The notes under the pieces are model-generated. The model did not search any database. It was given only the letters and a program-made list of their open reading frames with translations, and was not told the origin of the DNA. 46,147 nt of DNA from Akkermansia muciniphila (GTDB lineage Bacteria > Verrucomicrobiota > Verrucomicrobiia > Verrucomicrobiales > DEV007), in the NCBI GenBank assembly GCA_945883495.1, contig CAMCXS010000046.1, forward strand, positions 1 through 46,147. The letters are read 5' to 3'. The position numbers and the translations under genes are program-made. Shown piece after piece: positions 1-6,506 of the stretch; the stretch's first letter is position 1, and each line of letters opens with the position of its first letter.

Positions 1-138
1 CGACTTTCTCCTAGCCTTCCTTCCCCGAGTTGGTTACCCTTCCCGAGTTGGCCTCAGATGGTGGTTTTCTTTCACTTTCATGATTTCTGGTATTCCCACA
101 GGGGACTTAAACCCCATTTGCAACGTGCCCATGCTGGG
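1..138. other. Window edge, no gene recognised
   Basis: No convincing coding sequence is visible here. The stretch contains a short direct repeat (CTTCCCGAGTTGG, two near copies around 23-52) and a small hairpin (GTGCCCATGCTGGGCAC, about 126-142). It lies upstream of the first attC-like site. Confidence 0.4.
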
Positions 139-263
139 CACACACAAGGCGTCGCTCTCAACACCTGCCCCGCCGCGAGTTCAATCCGTCATGACAATTC
201 CACCTTCAACCCACAGTCGAAGCCTCGCCCTCGGGCAGGTGTGAGAGGACTTCGACGTTCGTG
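139..263 (+). other. attC-like site 0 (degenerate R'')
   Basis: Long imperfect inverted repeat. CTCTCAACACCTGCCC (155-170) pairs with GGGCAGGTGTGAGAG (233-247) with a single extrahelical base, as attC sites have. The R' core is GTTCGTG (257-263). The expected R'' position holds CACACAC instead of a ..AAC core, so the site may be decayed. Confidence 0.5.
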
Positions 264-318
264 TGGGATGGGAACGAGAATGATTGAAGGGACCGGATCA
301 CCGAAGTAAACTCAAAGC

Positions 319-522
319 ATGACCCAGTCCGTTTCGGCCCTTTTGGACCAATTCCAGCGCCTTTCGGCAGTTGAAAAGGCGGAGTTTCTCGCCGCCAGCC
401 TTCAACCCGACGATGATTATGGAGAATGGAGTGCGGATGCTGCGGCAGTAGTAGCCGCTCAGACCTTCGCCCGATTGGACGCCGACGAAGAGTGCGATGG
501 CCAAGACCGAACCAATTCGTAA
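319..522 (+). CDS. Putative antitoxin of a MazF-type pair
   Basis: A 67-residue acidic protein in the position of an antitoxin, directly upstream of and overlapping (26 bp) a MazF/PemK-like toxin. The N-terminal half (LDQFQRLSAVEKAEFLAASL) reads as an amphipathic helix-rich segment of the kind found in 'addiction module' antitoxins. The C-terminal part is acidic and ends in a disordered tail, as expected for a toxin-wrapping segment. Function is inferred mainly from the overlap with the toxin gene. Expected role: neutralise the toxin and autoregulate the pair. It is the first gene after attC-like site 0, so the pair would be one cassette. Confidence 0.65.
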   Translation: MTQSVSALLDQFQRLSAVEKAEFLAASLQPDDDYGEWSADAAAVVAAQTFARLDADEECDGQDRTNS

Positions 523-820
523 CGAGGTCTGGCTGGTCGACTTTGGTCTCGCTGCGAAGGTTCGCCCGGCGGTGGTCATGAGTGGGGATTACGGGGAGAC
601 GGACCGAGCACTCATTGCTGTGGTCCCTCACACCACCACGCTTTGGGGCTCAAAGCTGGAAATCATCATAAAGGCTTCGTTCCTGAAAAAGGACGGGGCG
701 TTCCTCCTGCAAGGATTCGCGACGGTGCCACCGAGCTATTTCGTCCGGAAACTTGGAACACTTTCAGATCTTGAGATGGATCGAATTGAACAGGGATTGC
801 GCGAGTGGCTCCACCTGTGA
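497..820 (+). CDS. MazF/PemK-like endoribonuclease toxin
   Basis: A 107-residue protein with the MazF/PemK fold signature: an early 'EVWLVDFG' strand, the 'K.RPAVVMS' segment (residues about 21-29), a central 'VVPHTT' strand and a C-terminal helix ending 'EMDRIEQGLREWL'. MazF family members are small ribosome-independent mRNA interferases. The ATG at 497 overlaps the antitoxin end by 26 bp, implying translational coupling. The length matches the family and no disruption is visible, so the toxin is probably functional. An attC-like site starts 22 bp after the stop, which makes antitoxin plus toxin a self-contained cassette. Confidence 0.85.
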   Translation: MAKTEPIRNEVWLVDFGLAAKVRPAVVMSGDYGETDRALIAVVPHTTTLWGSKLEIIIKASFLKKDGAFLLQGFATVPPSYFVRKLGTLSDLEMDRIEQGLREWLHL

Positions 821-842
821 GCAACAACAACAGACCACAACC

Positions 843-900
843 CACGAACAATCTCATTCACAGGACACCTGAACGGCGCCGGTGATGCGGGACGTTCGCC
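843..900 (+). other. attC-like site 1
   Basis: R'' CACGAAC (843-849) and R' GTTCGCC (894-900), 58 bp overall. The arms pair as CATTCACAGG with CCGGTGATG, carrying one bulged base. It closes the MazF cassette. The GTG start of the next gene is 27 bp after R'. Confidence 0.75.
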
Positions 901-927
901 TAAGAGCAGACTCATTACCTTACAAAC

Positions 928-1419
928 GTGACAAAGCTCGCCGAAGAGTCCGTCTACATTGAGACTACCATCCCTAGTCTCTATACCGGACGCCCATCGC
1001 CAAGAATCGTTGAAGCGGCGCGGCAACAACTTACCCGAGAGTAGTGGGACAAGGAGAGGCTCAGCTACCGCCTCGTGACCTCCCAAACCGTCCACGACGA
1101 ATGCGCGAAAGGGGAGCCAGAAATGGCGCAAAGGCGAGCTCAATTGCTGAGCGGGATTCCCCTGCTCCACCTCAGTGAACCCGTGGCGGAGATTGCGAAG
1201 GAATTGGTCGCGAGGCAGATCATTCCCACGAAGGCCGCCGATGACGCGATTCACATCGCGGTTGCCTCCGTTCACGGAATTGACTATCTTCTCACGTGGA
1301 ACTGCAAGCACCTCGCAACCCCGCGGATCTGGTGGCCAGTTTCCAAAGTAATTTCACGGTTCGGATACACTCCGAGCGTGATCTGCACACCCGAAGACCT
1401 GATAGGCGATGAAGACTGA
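928..1419 (+). pseudogene. PIN-domain (VapC-like) toxin broken by an in-frame TAG
   Basis: Reading from the GTG at 928 gives VTKLAEESVYIETTIPSLYT.. with the PIN start motif 'YIETTIPS', then an in-frame TAG at 1042-1044. The frame reopens immediately with 'WDKERLSY' and runs to 1419 with the remaining PIN features ('DDAIHIAVAS', 'DYLLTWNCKH'). The related toxin at the other end of the window has 'RAWWD' at the same place, so the TAG most likely replaced a TGG tryptophan codon. A conventional start after the stop would lose the first acidic catalytic residue, so the toxin should be inactive. The gene overlaps the downstream partner at 1409. Sequencing error or readthrough are alternatives. Confidence 0.8.
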
Positions 1420-1597
1420 AGAAGCTATTTCCATTATCGAGGAAGTGCGCGCATGGAAGGAAGAGAATGCGGCTGAACATGCCTTTGACATCGATCGGAT
1501 CATCGCCTCTGCCCGTGAACGCGAGGCATCCTCCAAGGAAGAAGTCATCAACGCTCCGCAAAACAAAGGCGAACAAGAGCATGCATCCGACACCTGA
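1409..1597 (+). CDS. Small partner (putative antitoxin) of the PIN toxin
   Basis: A 62-residue charged protein whose start overlaps the end of the PIN gene by 11 bp. The pattern 'EEVRAWKEENAAEHAFDIDRIIASARERE' belongs to a short helical family commonly found next to PIN toxins (consensus roughly EVR..KE..A..F.yD.d.i...lre.e). A second member lies at 44448-44654, again downstream of a PIN gene. The order is toxin first, antitoxin second. The reading frame is intact although the toxin is broken. Its last residues and stop lie inside attC-like site 2. Confidence 0.65.
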   Translation: MKTEEAISIIEEVRAWKEENAAEHAFDIDRIIASAREREASSKEEVINAPQNKGEQEHASDT

Positions 1598-1625
1598 ACG
1601 GCCCGGGTGACGCTGGACGTTCGGC
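1568..1625 (+). other. attC-like site 2
   Basis: R'' GGCGAAC (1568-1574) and R' GTTCGGC (1619-1625), 58 bp. The central part (CACCTGAACGG.. ..GGTGA.GC.GGACGTTCG) is nearly identical to site 1, which makes the two sites look like recent relatives. The stop of the upstream small gene is inside the site and the next ATG is 9 bp after R'. Confidence 0.8.
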
Positions 1626-1633
1626 CTGTGCAT

Positions 1634-2386
1634 ATGAGAGTCAAACAAATCAGATTCACAGTTGCCCAAATACTCGCGCTGTCTCTTCTGGGTCTTAGCC
1701 TGTCCAGCCGGGCGGAGACTCAGGACGACCAGTCCGCCGCCAATCTCGCTGAGCAGTTTGAGTCTGCCAAGATTTTCTGGATGCAGTTTGAGGTCGCTCG
1801 AAAGATCGTGACGCTCGGCGACACGAGCGTGATCCCGGCGCTCACACCGTGGCTGAGCCACGAGGACCGACACATCAGATGCAATGCAGCGTTTGTAGTT
1901 GCTGGTCTAGGCGACGACAGAGGATTCGAGGTGATCAGCGCAGTTCTTAGAGACCGGGCCGACAGACCAGAGGGGCAGGGCACACCAGGAGCAAAGTGGT
2001 CTCTCCGAGAACAGGTCTCTTCTGATCGTTATTACGCCGTCCATATGCTTGGCGAGCTTAAGGTCAAACAGGCCGTTCCGATTCTTGATCCCCTCCTACA
2101 GGATGAGGAGGTCAACTACAAAGTCGCCTGGGCGTTAGGAGAGATAGGAGATGGGCAAGCGATAAGCCCCTTGATCGAAGCGTTACGTAACAAGCACCCA
2201 GATGTGCGCGTCATCGCGATCCAATCTCTCGCCAAGCTCGGGGCCAAGGAAGCGTTGCCCCGGTTGCACGCTCTCCTGGACGATCAGGAAAAAACTCATT
2301 ATGGTGCTCAGGTTTCTGTGGCCGATGCGGCAAAGATAGCCATCGCGACCTTGGAAGAAAAGCCCCAATCGGGTCCCCGCGACTGA
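1634..2386 (+). CDS. Secreted or periplasmic HEAT-repeat protein
   Basis: About 250 residues. The ATG at 1634 is preferred because it gives a signal peptide (MRVKQIRFTVAQILALSLL.. ending near 'SSRAE') and lies 9 bp after the attC R' core. The mature part is a run of HEAT / PBS-lyase-like repeats, each with the pattern 'D..VI.ALTPWLSHED..IR..AA..VAGLGD' and later 'VR.IAIQSLAKLGAKEALPRLHALL'. Such solenoids act as protein-protein scaffolds; the partner cannot be predicted. It sits as a single-gene cassette between two attC-like sites, and its C-terminal tail overlaps the second. Confidence 0.8.
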   Translation: MRVKQIRFTVAQILALSLLGLSLSSRAETQDDQSAANLAEQFESAKIFWMQFEVARKIVTLGDTSVIPALTPWLSHEDRHIRCNAAFVVAGLGDDRGFEVISAVLRDRADRPEGQGTPGAKWSLREQVSSDRYYAVHMLGELKVKQAVPILDPLLQDEEVNYKVAWALGEIGDGQAISPLIEALRNKHPDVRVIAIQSLAKLGAKEALPRLHALLDDQEKTHYGAQVSVADAAKIAIATLEEKPQSGPRD

Positions 2387-2430
2387 CTGAGGTTCGCTCA
2401 GTCAGCCACGGGTCCCACACCACGTTGCGT
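2363..2430 (+). other. attC-like site 3 (degenerate R'')
   Basis: Inverted repeat of GGGTCCCCGCGACTGACTGAG with CTCAGTCAGCCACGGGTCCC (tip stem of 9 perfect pairs at about 2384-2404), ending in R' GTTGCGT (2424-2430). The R'' position reads CCCCAAT rather than a ..AAC core. It overlaps the end of the HEAT gene. The stem could alternatively be a terminator, but no T-run follows. Confidence 0.5.
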
Positions 2431-2904
2431 ACGGGATAGGGCAATCGCCCGACAAGCGCACCTCGCAGACGTTGATTCGCTTTCCGTGAGGAATGGTTCC
2501 CCGACCTGCCCTTCCGTGACCTTGCACCTCCGTGAGAGCATTCTCGTTCCCGTTCCAGGATAAGCGACAGCGGAGGCTGGCCCTCCAATTGAAGGTCAGA
2601 TTGCCCGGAGGGCGGCGGTTTGGACACTGCGCTCTGCCTGTGGCAGCCTACGTCCGCTTCGCTCCCGGTCTCGCCGCTCATGAACGTCATCAACATGACC
2701 GGCTAACCTTCTCGAGGTCCCTCCGGGAACCTGAAAAACCTGTGGGTAAGTGCCAGCCTCTGCGGCCGCCGATCCACCTTCCCCGGCGACAGCGCAGCGT
2801 CCGGGGCACGAGTGCTCGCGCTTCCCAAACCAACGAGCAATCCATGCCGCCAAAGTTCCTTGACGATCGCCCCGGCGCCAATCAAAATTCTCAAGACCTG
2901 AAAC
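2431..2904. other. Stretch without a recognisable gene inside the array
   Basis: Open frames exist on both strands here, but their composition (Arg/Pro/Ser-rich, no hydrophobic core pattern, no motif) does not look like protein and none starts with a plausible ribosome binding site. The stretch lies between two attC-like repeats, so it could be a gene-less cassette, a decayed cassette or an interspersed repeat of this genome. Confidence 0.4.
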
Positions 2905-3011
2905 CAGAAGAACGCCTCGGGCTGTGTGGCCGGGAAGGAGGCCTTTTGCGGTAAAAGGCCCCTGCGCGCGATAACAGTTCTTCCGCACAGAGGCCTAATA
3001 TACTGTTCGTC
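2905..3011 (+). other. Possible attC-like site (3b) with embedded hairpin
   Basis: AGGCCTTTTGCGG (about 2939-2951) pairs with CCGCACAGAGGCCT (about 2984-2997), and the element ends in GTTCGTC (3005-3011), 30 bp before the next ATG. A GAAC lies near the left end (about 2908). A tight hairpin GGCCTTTT-GCGGT-AAAAGGCC (2940-2960) is nested inside. The fold is less regular than the other sites, hence low confidence. Confidence 0.35.
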
Positions 3012-3041
3012 TCAAAGAATAAGCTCAATACCTCATTCACC

Positions 3042-3467
3042 ATGTCGCAATACGTTCTTCGAATTGGCGAGGCATTGAATTTCGTTCTCGAGAACGCATG
3101 TGCTGCCCAGCCCGAGCAGTTTGCTGGCTATTGTGGCAACATAGAGTTTTGGTATTCCGAATATGCACACCTGGAGGCATTAGTGGAGGGCTACGAGGAC
3201 CGACTTGACCGTATGAGAGATGCCCGCCAGCGTTTCATGGACGAGGCCGATCGGAGCCCCCAAAACAAAGACGAGTTCGGGGAGCTGTACCAGACTCCAC
3301 GCCCCACCACGACCAAAAGTCAGCGGAAAGACGTACTCATAAATGCAAAAGACAACCTGAAACGATTTCTCAACCGAGGTCGCGGACTCGGTTGCATCGA
3401 TATTGAACTCTATGACACCATCATGGAGAAGCTCGAGCCAACCAGCGAGCGTCACAGGGCACTATGA
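3042..3467 (+). CDS. Hypothetical cassette protein
   Basis: A 141-residue soluble, helix-rich, charged protein not recognised as a known family. It begins MSQYVLRIGEALNFVLENAC and has a central helical segment (YSEYAHLEALVEGYEDRLDRMRDARQ, about residues 38-63), a polar linker with PRPTTTKSQ and a C-terminal helical part. There is no signal peptide or membrane segment. The coding frame looks genuine: the amino-acid balance is good and the stop lies 6 bp before an attC-like site. The position in the array suggests an independently acquired cassette. Confidence 0.65.
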   Translation: MSQYVLRIGEALNFVLENACAAQPEQFAGYCGNIEFWYSEYAHLEALVEGYEDRLDRMRDARQRFMDEADRSPQNKDEFGELYQTPRPTTTKSQRKDVLINAKDNLKRFLNRGRGLGCIDIELYDTIMEKLEPTSERHRAL

Positions 3468-3472
3468 CCATC

Positions 3473-3531
3473 GACGAACCAGGTGGAGCACGCCGAACGC
3501 TGATCGCGTCGCGTGTCCGCTGACGTTCTGC
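3473..3531 (+). other. attC-like site 4
   Basis: R'' GACGAAC (3473-3479) and R' GTTCTGC (3525-3531), 59 bp. The arms AGGTGGAGCACGC and GCGTGTCCGCT pair apart from bulged bases on the left arm, the asymmetry typical of attC. The following ATG is 6 bp after R'. Confidence 0.75.
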
Positions 3532-3537
3532 GAGAGT

Positions 3538-3756
3538 ATGAGGCCGGAGGTCATTGTGGACGCGAACCAGTTCAGCGACCTTGCTAGTTTCGCGCAGAAC
3601 AAACCAGATGCAGTGAAGCCGGCGATAGCGCTACGGTTTGCAATCGAAGATCACAGCATGAATCGTCGCCCTACCCCCCGAAGTCAGCGGATCCCACGAT
3701 TCCGCTCTGGTTGCCTATCACGCCAATGGCACTGGGCCGCTGCTGCGGAACGTTAG
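3538..3756 (+). CDS. Small hypothetical cassette ORF
   Basis: A 72-codon frame beginning MRPEVIVDANQFSDLASFAQ, starting 6 bp after the R' core of attC-like site 4. The first ~40 residues look protein-like. The last ~30 (Arg/Trp-rich) lie inside the next attC-like site and are probably not under selection. No family is recognised. It may be the remnant of a longer gene cut by cassette formation. Confidence 0.4.
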   Translation: MRPEVIVDANQFSDLASFAQNKPDAVKPAIALRFAIEDHSMNRRPTPRSQRIPRFRSGCLSRQWHWAAAAER

Positions 3757-3758
3757 CG
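3669..3758 (+). other. attC-like site 5
   Basis: R' GTTAGCG (3752-3758) preceded by CAGCAG. The left part CAGCGGATCCC (about 3684-3694) pairs with GGGCCGCTG (about 3735-3743). The R'' position reads CCCTACC (3669-3675), one change from a ..AAC core. Span 90 bp. The next ATG is 9 bp after R'. Confidence 0.55.
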
Positions 3759-3767
3759 CGACCCAAA

Positions 3768-3911
3768 ATGACCTTCGACTACGACGAATCCACTGCTAAA
3801 GAGCTAGGAGTTTCGATTTCCCGGCAAGACTATGCGTTTGGGGAACCTGGGAATCGTTCGATTCTTTCGATGCAATCGTTGCAATCCGTTTTCCTCAAAC
3901 TGGGAATGTAG
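3768..3911 (+). CDS. Very small hypothetical cassette ORF
   Basis: A 47-residue frame (MTFDYDESTAKELGVSISRQ.. ..LQSVFLKLGM) occupying the whole interval between two attC-like sites. It starts 9 bp after R' of site 5 and its stop overlaps R'' of site 6. The balanced composition suggests a real or recently real gene. No family is recognised, and it could be a truncated cassette gene. Confidence 0.4.
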   Translation: MTFDYDESTAKELGVSISRQDYAFGEPGNRSILSMQSLQSVFLKLGM

Positions 3912-3979
3912 CTAACAAGCGCGGCTGCCAGTGGGCTGCGCTGGGCCGGCAGCCTGTGAGCGCACGCTCATCGTTGACA
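3910..3979 (+). other. attC-like site 6
   Basis: R'' AGCTAAC (3910-3916) fits the RYYYAAC consensus and R' GTTGACA (3973-3979) fits GTTRRR. Arms GGCTGCC (3922-3928) and GGCAGCC (3948-3954) pair perfectly, with AGCG/CGCT elements further out. Span 70 bp. Confidence 0.75.
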
Positions 3980-4025
3980 GAGCGACCCCGCACGTCATAG
4001 CTTCCCCACAAATCCGTTCTCCGCC

Positions 4026-5252
4026 ATGGCCTCCCACCCGCCACTTCCGCCTCCTGTACCGCCTCACCACCACCGCGTGCCGGTCCGCGCCAGATCGGAA
4101 GGTTCCGCGACGGCCAGCTTGATTTTTGGACTGCTGGGTTTCTGTGTTCCTTTCTCCGGGCTGATCGCGGTCATTTGTGGTCACGTCGCTTTGCCAAGTA
4201 TCGCCAAATCAAGTGGAGCCCGGAACGGAAAAGGGTTGGCGATTACCGGGTTGATCACCGGGTATTTGTCGATCGGGATGTGGGGCTGGTTGAGCGCGAG
4301 GCTCGTTCACGAGGCGTCGGTGAAAAAGGCAGAACTGAAGGCGGCTTCGGAGCCGTTTGAGCTTCGGAAAGTCGCCATCCCCACGTTTCCCTCCTTGCCG
4401 GAGTTCCAGGAATTGGAGCCTGGCGGCGTGCGAGTGGCGCAAGTTTCGCTTGGGCAGGGAAACCCGAACGCGCAGCCCGGCACGGCCATGTCCTTCCGGA
4501 TCTACCTGCCAGCCGGAAGTGCGGAGGCGGCCCCGCAAAGCCTGCCCTGTGTCATTGTCGCCCCCGCCGGAACGAACTTGTTGAGTGGCGCCAATCTCGA
4601 CGAGTTCGATGAGAATGCCTATCACAAAGAGACGCTTCCCTATGCCAAAGCCGGCATGGTGGCGATCCTCTATTCGCTCGACGGCGAGGATCCGCAGGAC
4701 GAAGGCCCGGTTGAAAGCGTCGCGGAGAGGATGAGATCGGCCTTTCTCAGCTTCAAGGCCGCCGGTGCGGGAACGGTGAACGCGCGCAATGCCGTGGAAT
4801 TTGCGATCACCCGGTTGCCCATGGTCGATCCCCAACGGATTTTCTCGGCGGGACACAGCTCGGCGGCCGCGCTTTCGCTCCTCGTCGCCGCTCACGAGCC
4901 GCGTTTGCGGGGGTGCCTCGCGTATGCTCCCGCCGTCGAACTGGAGAAGCACTTTTTGGAGCTTTTGGGGACGGAAGGAAGCGCAGACGTACTTCCTGGG
5001 ATCAATGAGTTCGTCAAACGCAGTTCTCCACTGACCCACGCCGCGCGAATCCGCGTGCCCGTTTTTCTTTTCTTTGCCGACGACGATGGGATGATTCCCG
5101 CCGGGAGTTACCAACCATTCGTCGATGCTCTGAGGCAGACCAACGCAAATGTGACCCTACAAACGGTGCCCAGCGGCGGACACTACCAATCCATGATCGA
5201 CCAGGGGATTCCTGCGGGAATCGAGTGGATGAGGCCCATATCAGATAGATGA
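4026..5252 (+). CDS. DUF4190 membrane domain fused to an alpha/beta hydrolase
   Basis: A 408-residue protein. The Pro/His-rich N-terminus is followed by two membrane helices with the DUF4190 pattern (about residues 28-90: 'ASLIFGLLGFCVPFSGLIAV', 'GKGLAITGLITGYLSIGMWGW'), then a dienelactone-hydrolase-like catalytic domain (about 150-405). The nucleophile elbow is G-H-S-S with Ser278; Asp352-354 ('ADDDGM') and His386 ('GGHYQ') supply the likely acid and base. An ester hydrolase anchored in the membrane is expected; the substrate is unknown. It is a large gene for a cassette, but attC-like sites lie on both sides (3979 upstream, 5292 downstream). Confidence 0.8.
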   Translation: MASHPPLPPPVPPHHHRVPVRARSEGSATASLIFGLLGFCVPFSGLIAVICGHVALPSIAKSSGARNGKGLAITGLITGYLSIGMWGWLSARLVHEASVKKAELKAASEPFELRKVAIPTFPSLPEFQELEPGGVRVAQVSLGQGNPNAQPGTAMSFRIYLPAGSAEAAPQSLPCVIVAPAGTNLLSGANLDEFDENAYHKETLPYAKAGMVAILYSLDGEDPQDEGPVESVAERMRSAFLSFKAAGAGTVNARNAVEFAITRLPMVDPQRIFSAGHSSAAALSLLVAAHEPRLRGCLAYAPAVELEKHFLELLGTEGSADVLPGINEFVKRSSPLTHAARIRVPVFLFFADDDGMIPAGSYQPFVDALRQTNANVTLQTVPSGGHYQSMIDQGIPAGIEWMRPISDR

Positions 5253-5291
5253 CATGGCAGGCCCGGCGGTTCGTGCCTCAGATTGTCGATC

Positions 5292-5360
5292 AATGAACCA
5301 GCAACAGCCAAGCGCAGCAGACCCACCACGGAACGCGGAGGCTGTCCGCGAACGTTCGCG
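5292..5360 (+). other. attC-like site 7, last site of the left array
   Basis: R'' AATGAAC (5292-5298) and R' GTTCGCG (5354-5360), 69 bp. The arms CAACAGCC and GGCTGTCCG pair with bulges. No further attC-like structure is seen between here and the mutarotase gene, so this marks the distal end of the array. Confidence 0.65.
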
Positions 5361-5380
5361 TTCAAGAACCAACGCTACCA

Positions 5381-5504
5381 GGGTGTGAAGATTGTGATGG
5401 ACGCTGGAACGGAATTCTTGGGAATTCCGCTACTCAGAATTCATTCTCGTAGCGGAATCGCCCACGCATTCCGCCCTTTCTGACCATCAGTTCCATTCAC
5501 ACCC
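5381..5504. mobile_element. 124-bp palindromic MITE-like element with 9-bp target duplication
   Basis: Terminal inverted repeats GGGTGTGAA (5381-5389) and TTCACACCC (5496-5504) are directly abutted by identical 9-bp direct repeats ACGCTACCA (5372-5380 and 5505-5513). Internal arms ATTCCGCTAC (5424-5433) and GTAGCGGAAT (5449-5458) also pair, and the intervening arm sequences are partly complementary (TGATGG, CGGAAT). The whole element folds into one long imperfect hairpin. It has no coding capacity. The abutting duplication is the footprint of a transposition event by an element mobilised in trans. Confidence 0.8.
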
Positions 5505-5642
5505 ACGCTACCAAGGCTTGCCGGGTCCGAGGGACGCTCGCCGAGCATGGCCCGGTTGCCGATCATCCGGCTGAAAAAAGCCGCCCCGGTCATGAAGACT
5601 TGAGTTGGCGACGGGCCAGGTTTGTCCTAGCCTGCGTCCGCC

Positions 5643-6500
5643 ATGCAACTTCCTCCCAGCGCCACCCTCTCGCTCGAACGGCCCAGCCACCCGACGCTCC
5701 AGATTAACCATCCGGCCGCCACCGGAAGCATCTCGCTTTTCGGGGGACACGTCTTGGAATGGACACCTTCCGGGACGAATCATCCGGTGCTTTACATGAG
5801 CCCGGACGCGATTTTCGCCGAAGAAAAGCCCATTCGTGGCGGGATTCCCATCTGCTGGCCTTGGTTCGGCCCCCGGCCCGGCTTCCCCAGTCACGGCTTC
5901 GTCCGGACGCTCCTTTGGAACCTCGCCGAGGTGAGCGAATCAGAGCTCGGCGTGACCTGCCGCCTCGAACTCGCCAGTGACTCCTCGACCCTGGAACTCT
6001 GGCCCCATCCGTTTGCCCTGGAATTGGCCGTCACCATGGGCCGCGCCCTGGAAGTAGAACTCCACATGAGCAATCCCGGGACCGCGCATGTCGAAGTCAC
6101 CGGAGCCTTGCACACCTATCTTTGCACCGGAGCCATCGAACAAACCCGAGTCATCGGCTTGGACGGCACCGCCTACACGGACACGATCGATGGCAATCAG
6201 CGCAAGATCCAAACTGGAGCTGTCGATTTTCGAGGAGAAGTGGACCGTATCTATCATAGCGCAGCTTCCGTTCGAGTAGAAGATCTCACCTGGAATCGCG
6301 TGCTTCACGTCTCCAAGAAAAACAGCGATACCACAGTGGTTTGGAACCCTTGGATCGAAAAATCGCAGCGCCTTAGCGATCTCCCGGACAAGGCGTATCA
6401 TGACTTTCTCTGCATCGAAGCCGCGAACGCGGGTGATGATATCGTGAATCTAGGGCCCGGCGGCGAGCACATGTTGTCGACGCGTGTGGAGATTCTGTGA
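5643..6500 (+). CDS. D-hexose-6-phosphate mutarotase (YeaD-like aldose 1-epimerase)
   Basis: A 285-residue cytoplasmic beta-sandwich epimerase that interconverts the alpha and beta anomers of glucose-6-phosphate-type sugars. Family signatures are clear: 'SLFGGHVLEW' (about residues 30-39), 'GGIPICWPWFGP' (about 66-77) with the following 'SHGFVR', a central 'TGALHTYLCTG' and C-terminal 'CIEAAN' (catalytic Glu region). Length is normal. It is the first gene of a tight group: the next start is 6 bp downstream, then an ATGA overlap. The region upstream carries a MITE and no clear promoter. Confidence 0.9.
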   Translation: MQLPPSATLSLERPSHPTLQINHPAATGSISLFGGHVLEWTPSGTNHPVLYMSPDAIFAEEKPIRGGIPICWPWFGPRPGFPSHGFVRTLLWNLAEVSESELGVTCRLELASDSSTLELWPHPFALELAVTMGRALEVELHMSNPGTAHVEVTGALHTYLCTGAIEQTRVIGLDGTAYTDTIDGNQRKIQTGAVDFRGEVDRIYHSAASVRVEDLTWNRVLHVSKKNSDTTVVWNPWIEKSQRLSDLPDKAYHDFLCIEAANAGDDIVNLGPGGEHMLSTRVEIL

Positions 6501-6506
6501 TCCGCG

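Larger units (their letters stand above)
139..5360 (+). mobile_element. Integron-like gene cassette array (left, CALIN-like)
   Basis: Seen: a succession of short same-strand genes, each followed by a 58-125 bp imperfect inverted repeat that begins near ..AAC and ends at GTT... The stop codons often fall inside these repeats, and the next start codon usually lies 7-50 bp after the GTT core. That is the layout of integron cassettes (gene then attC). Content fits too: toxin-antitoxin pairs and small unknown proteins. No integrase gene is in the window; from the cassette orientation it would be expected to the left of position 1. Clusters of attC without an integrase are known as CALINs. Individual sites are listed separately with their own confidence. 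Confidence 0.75.

Noticed and set aside
2384-2405. Rho-independent terminator after the HEAT gene
   Set aside because: The stem is strong, but no T-run follows on either strand, and the stem extends outward as an attC-like structure.
2532-2954. A 140-codon plus-strand frame in the array
   Set aside because: Arg/Pro/Ser-rich, no hydrophobic core and no plausible ribosome binding site; it also crosses a hairpin and an attC-like repeat.
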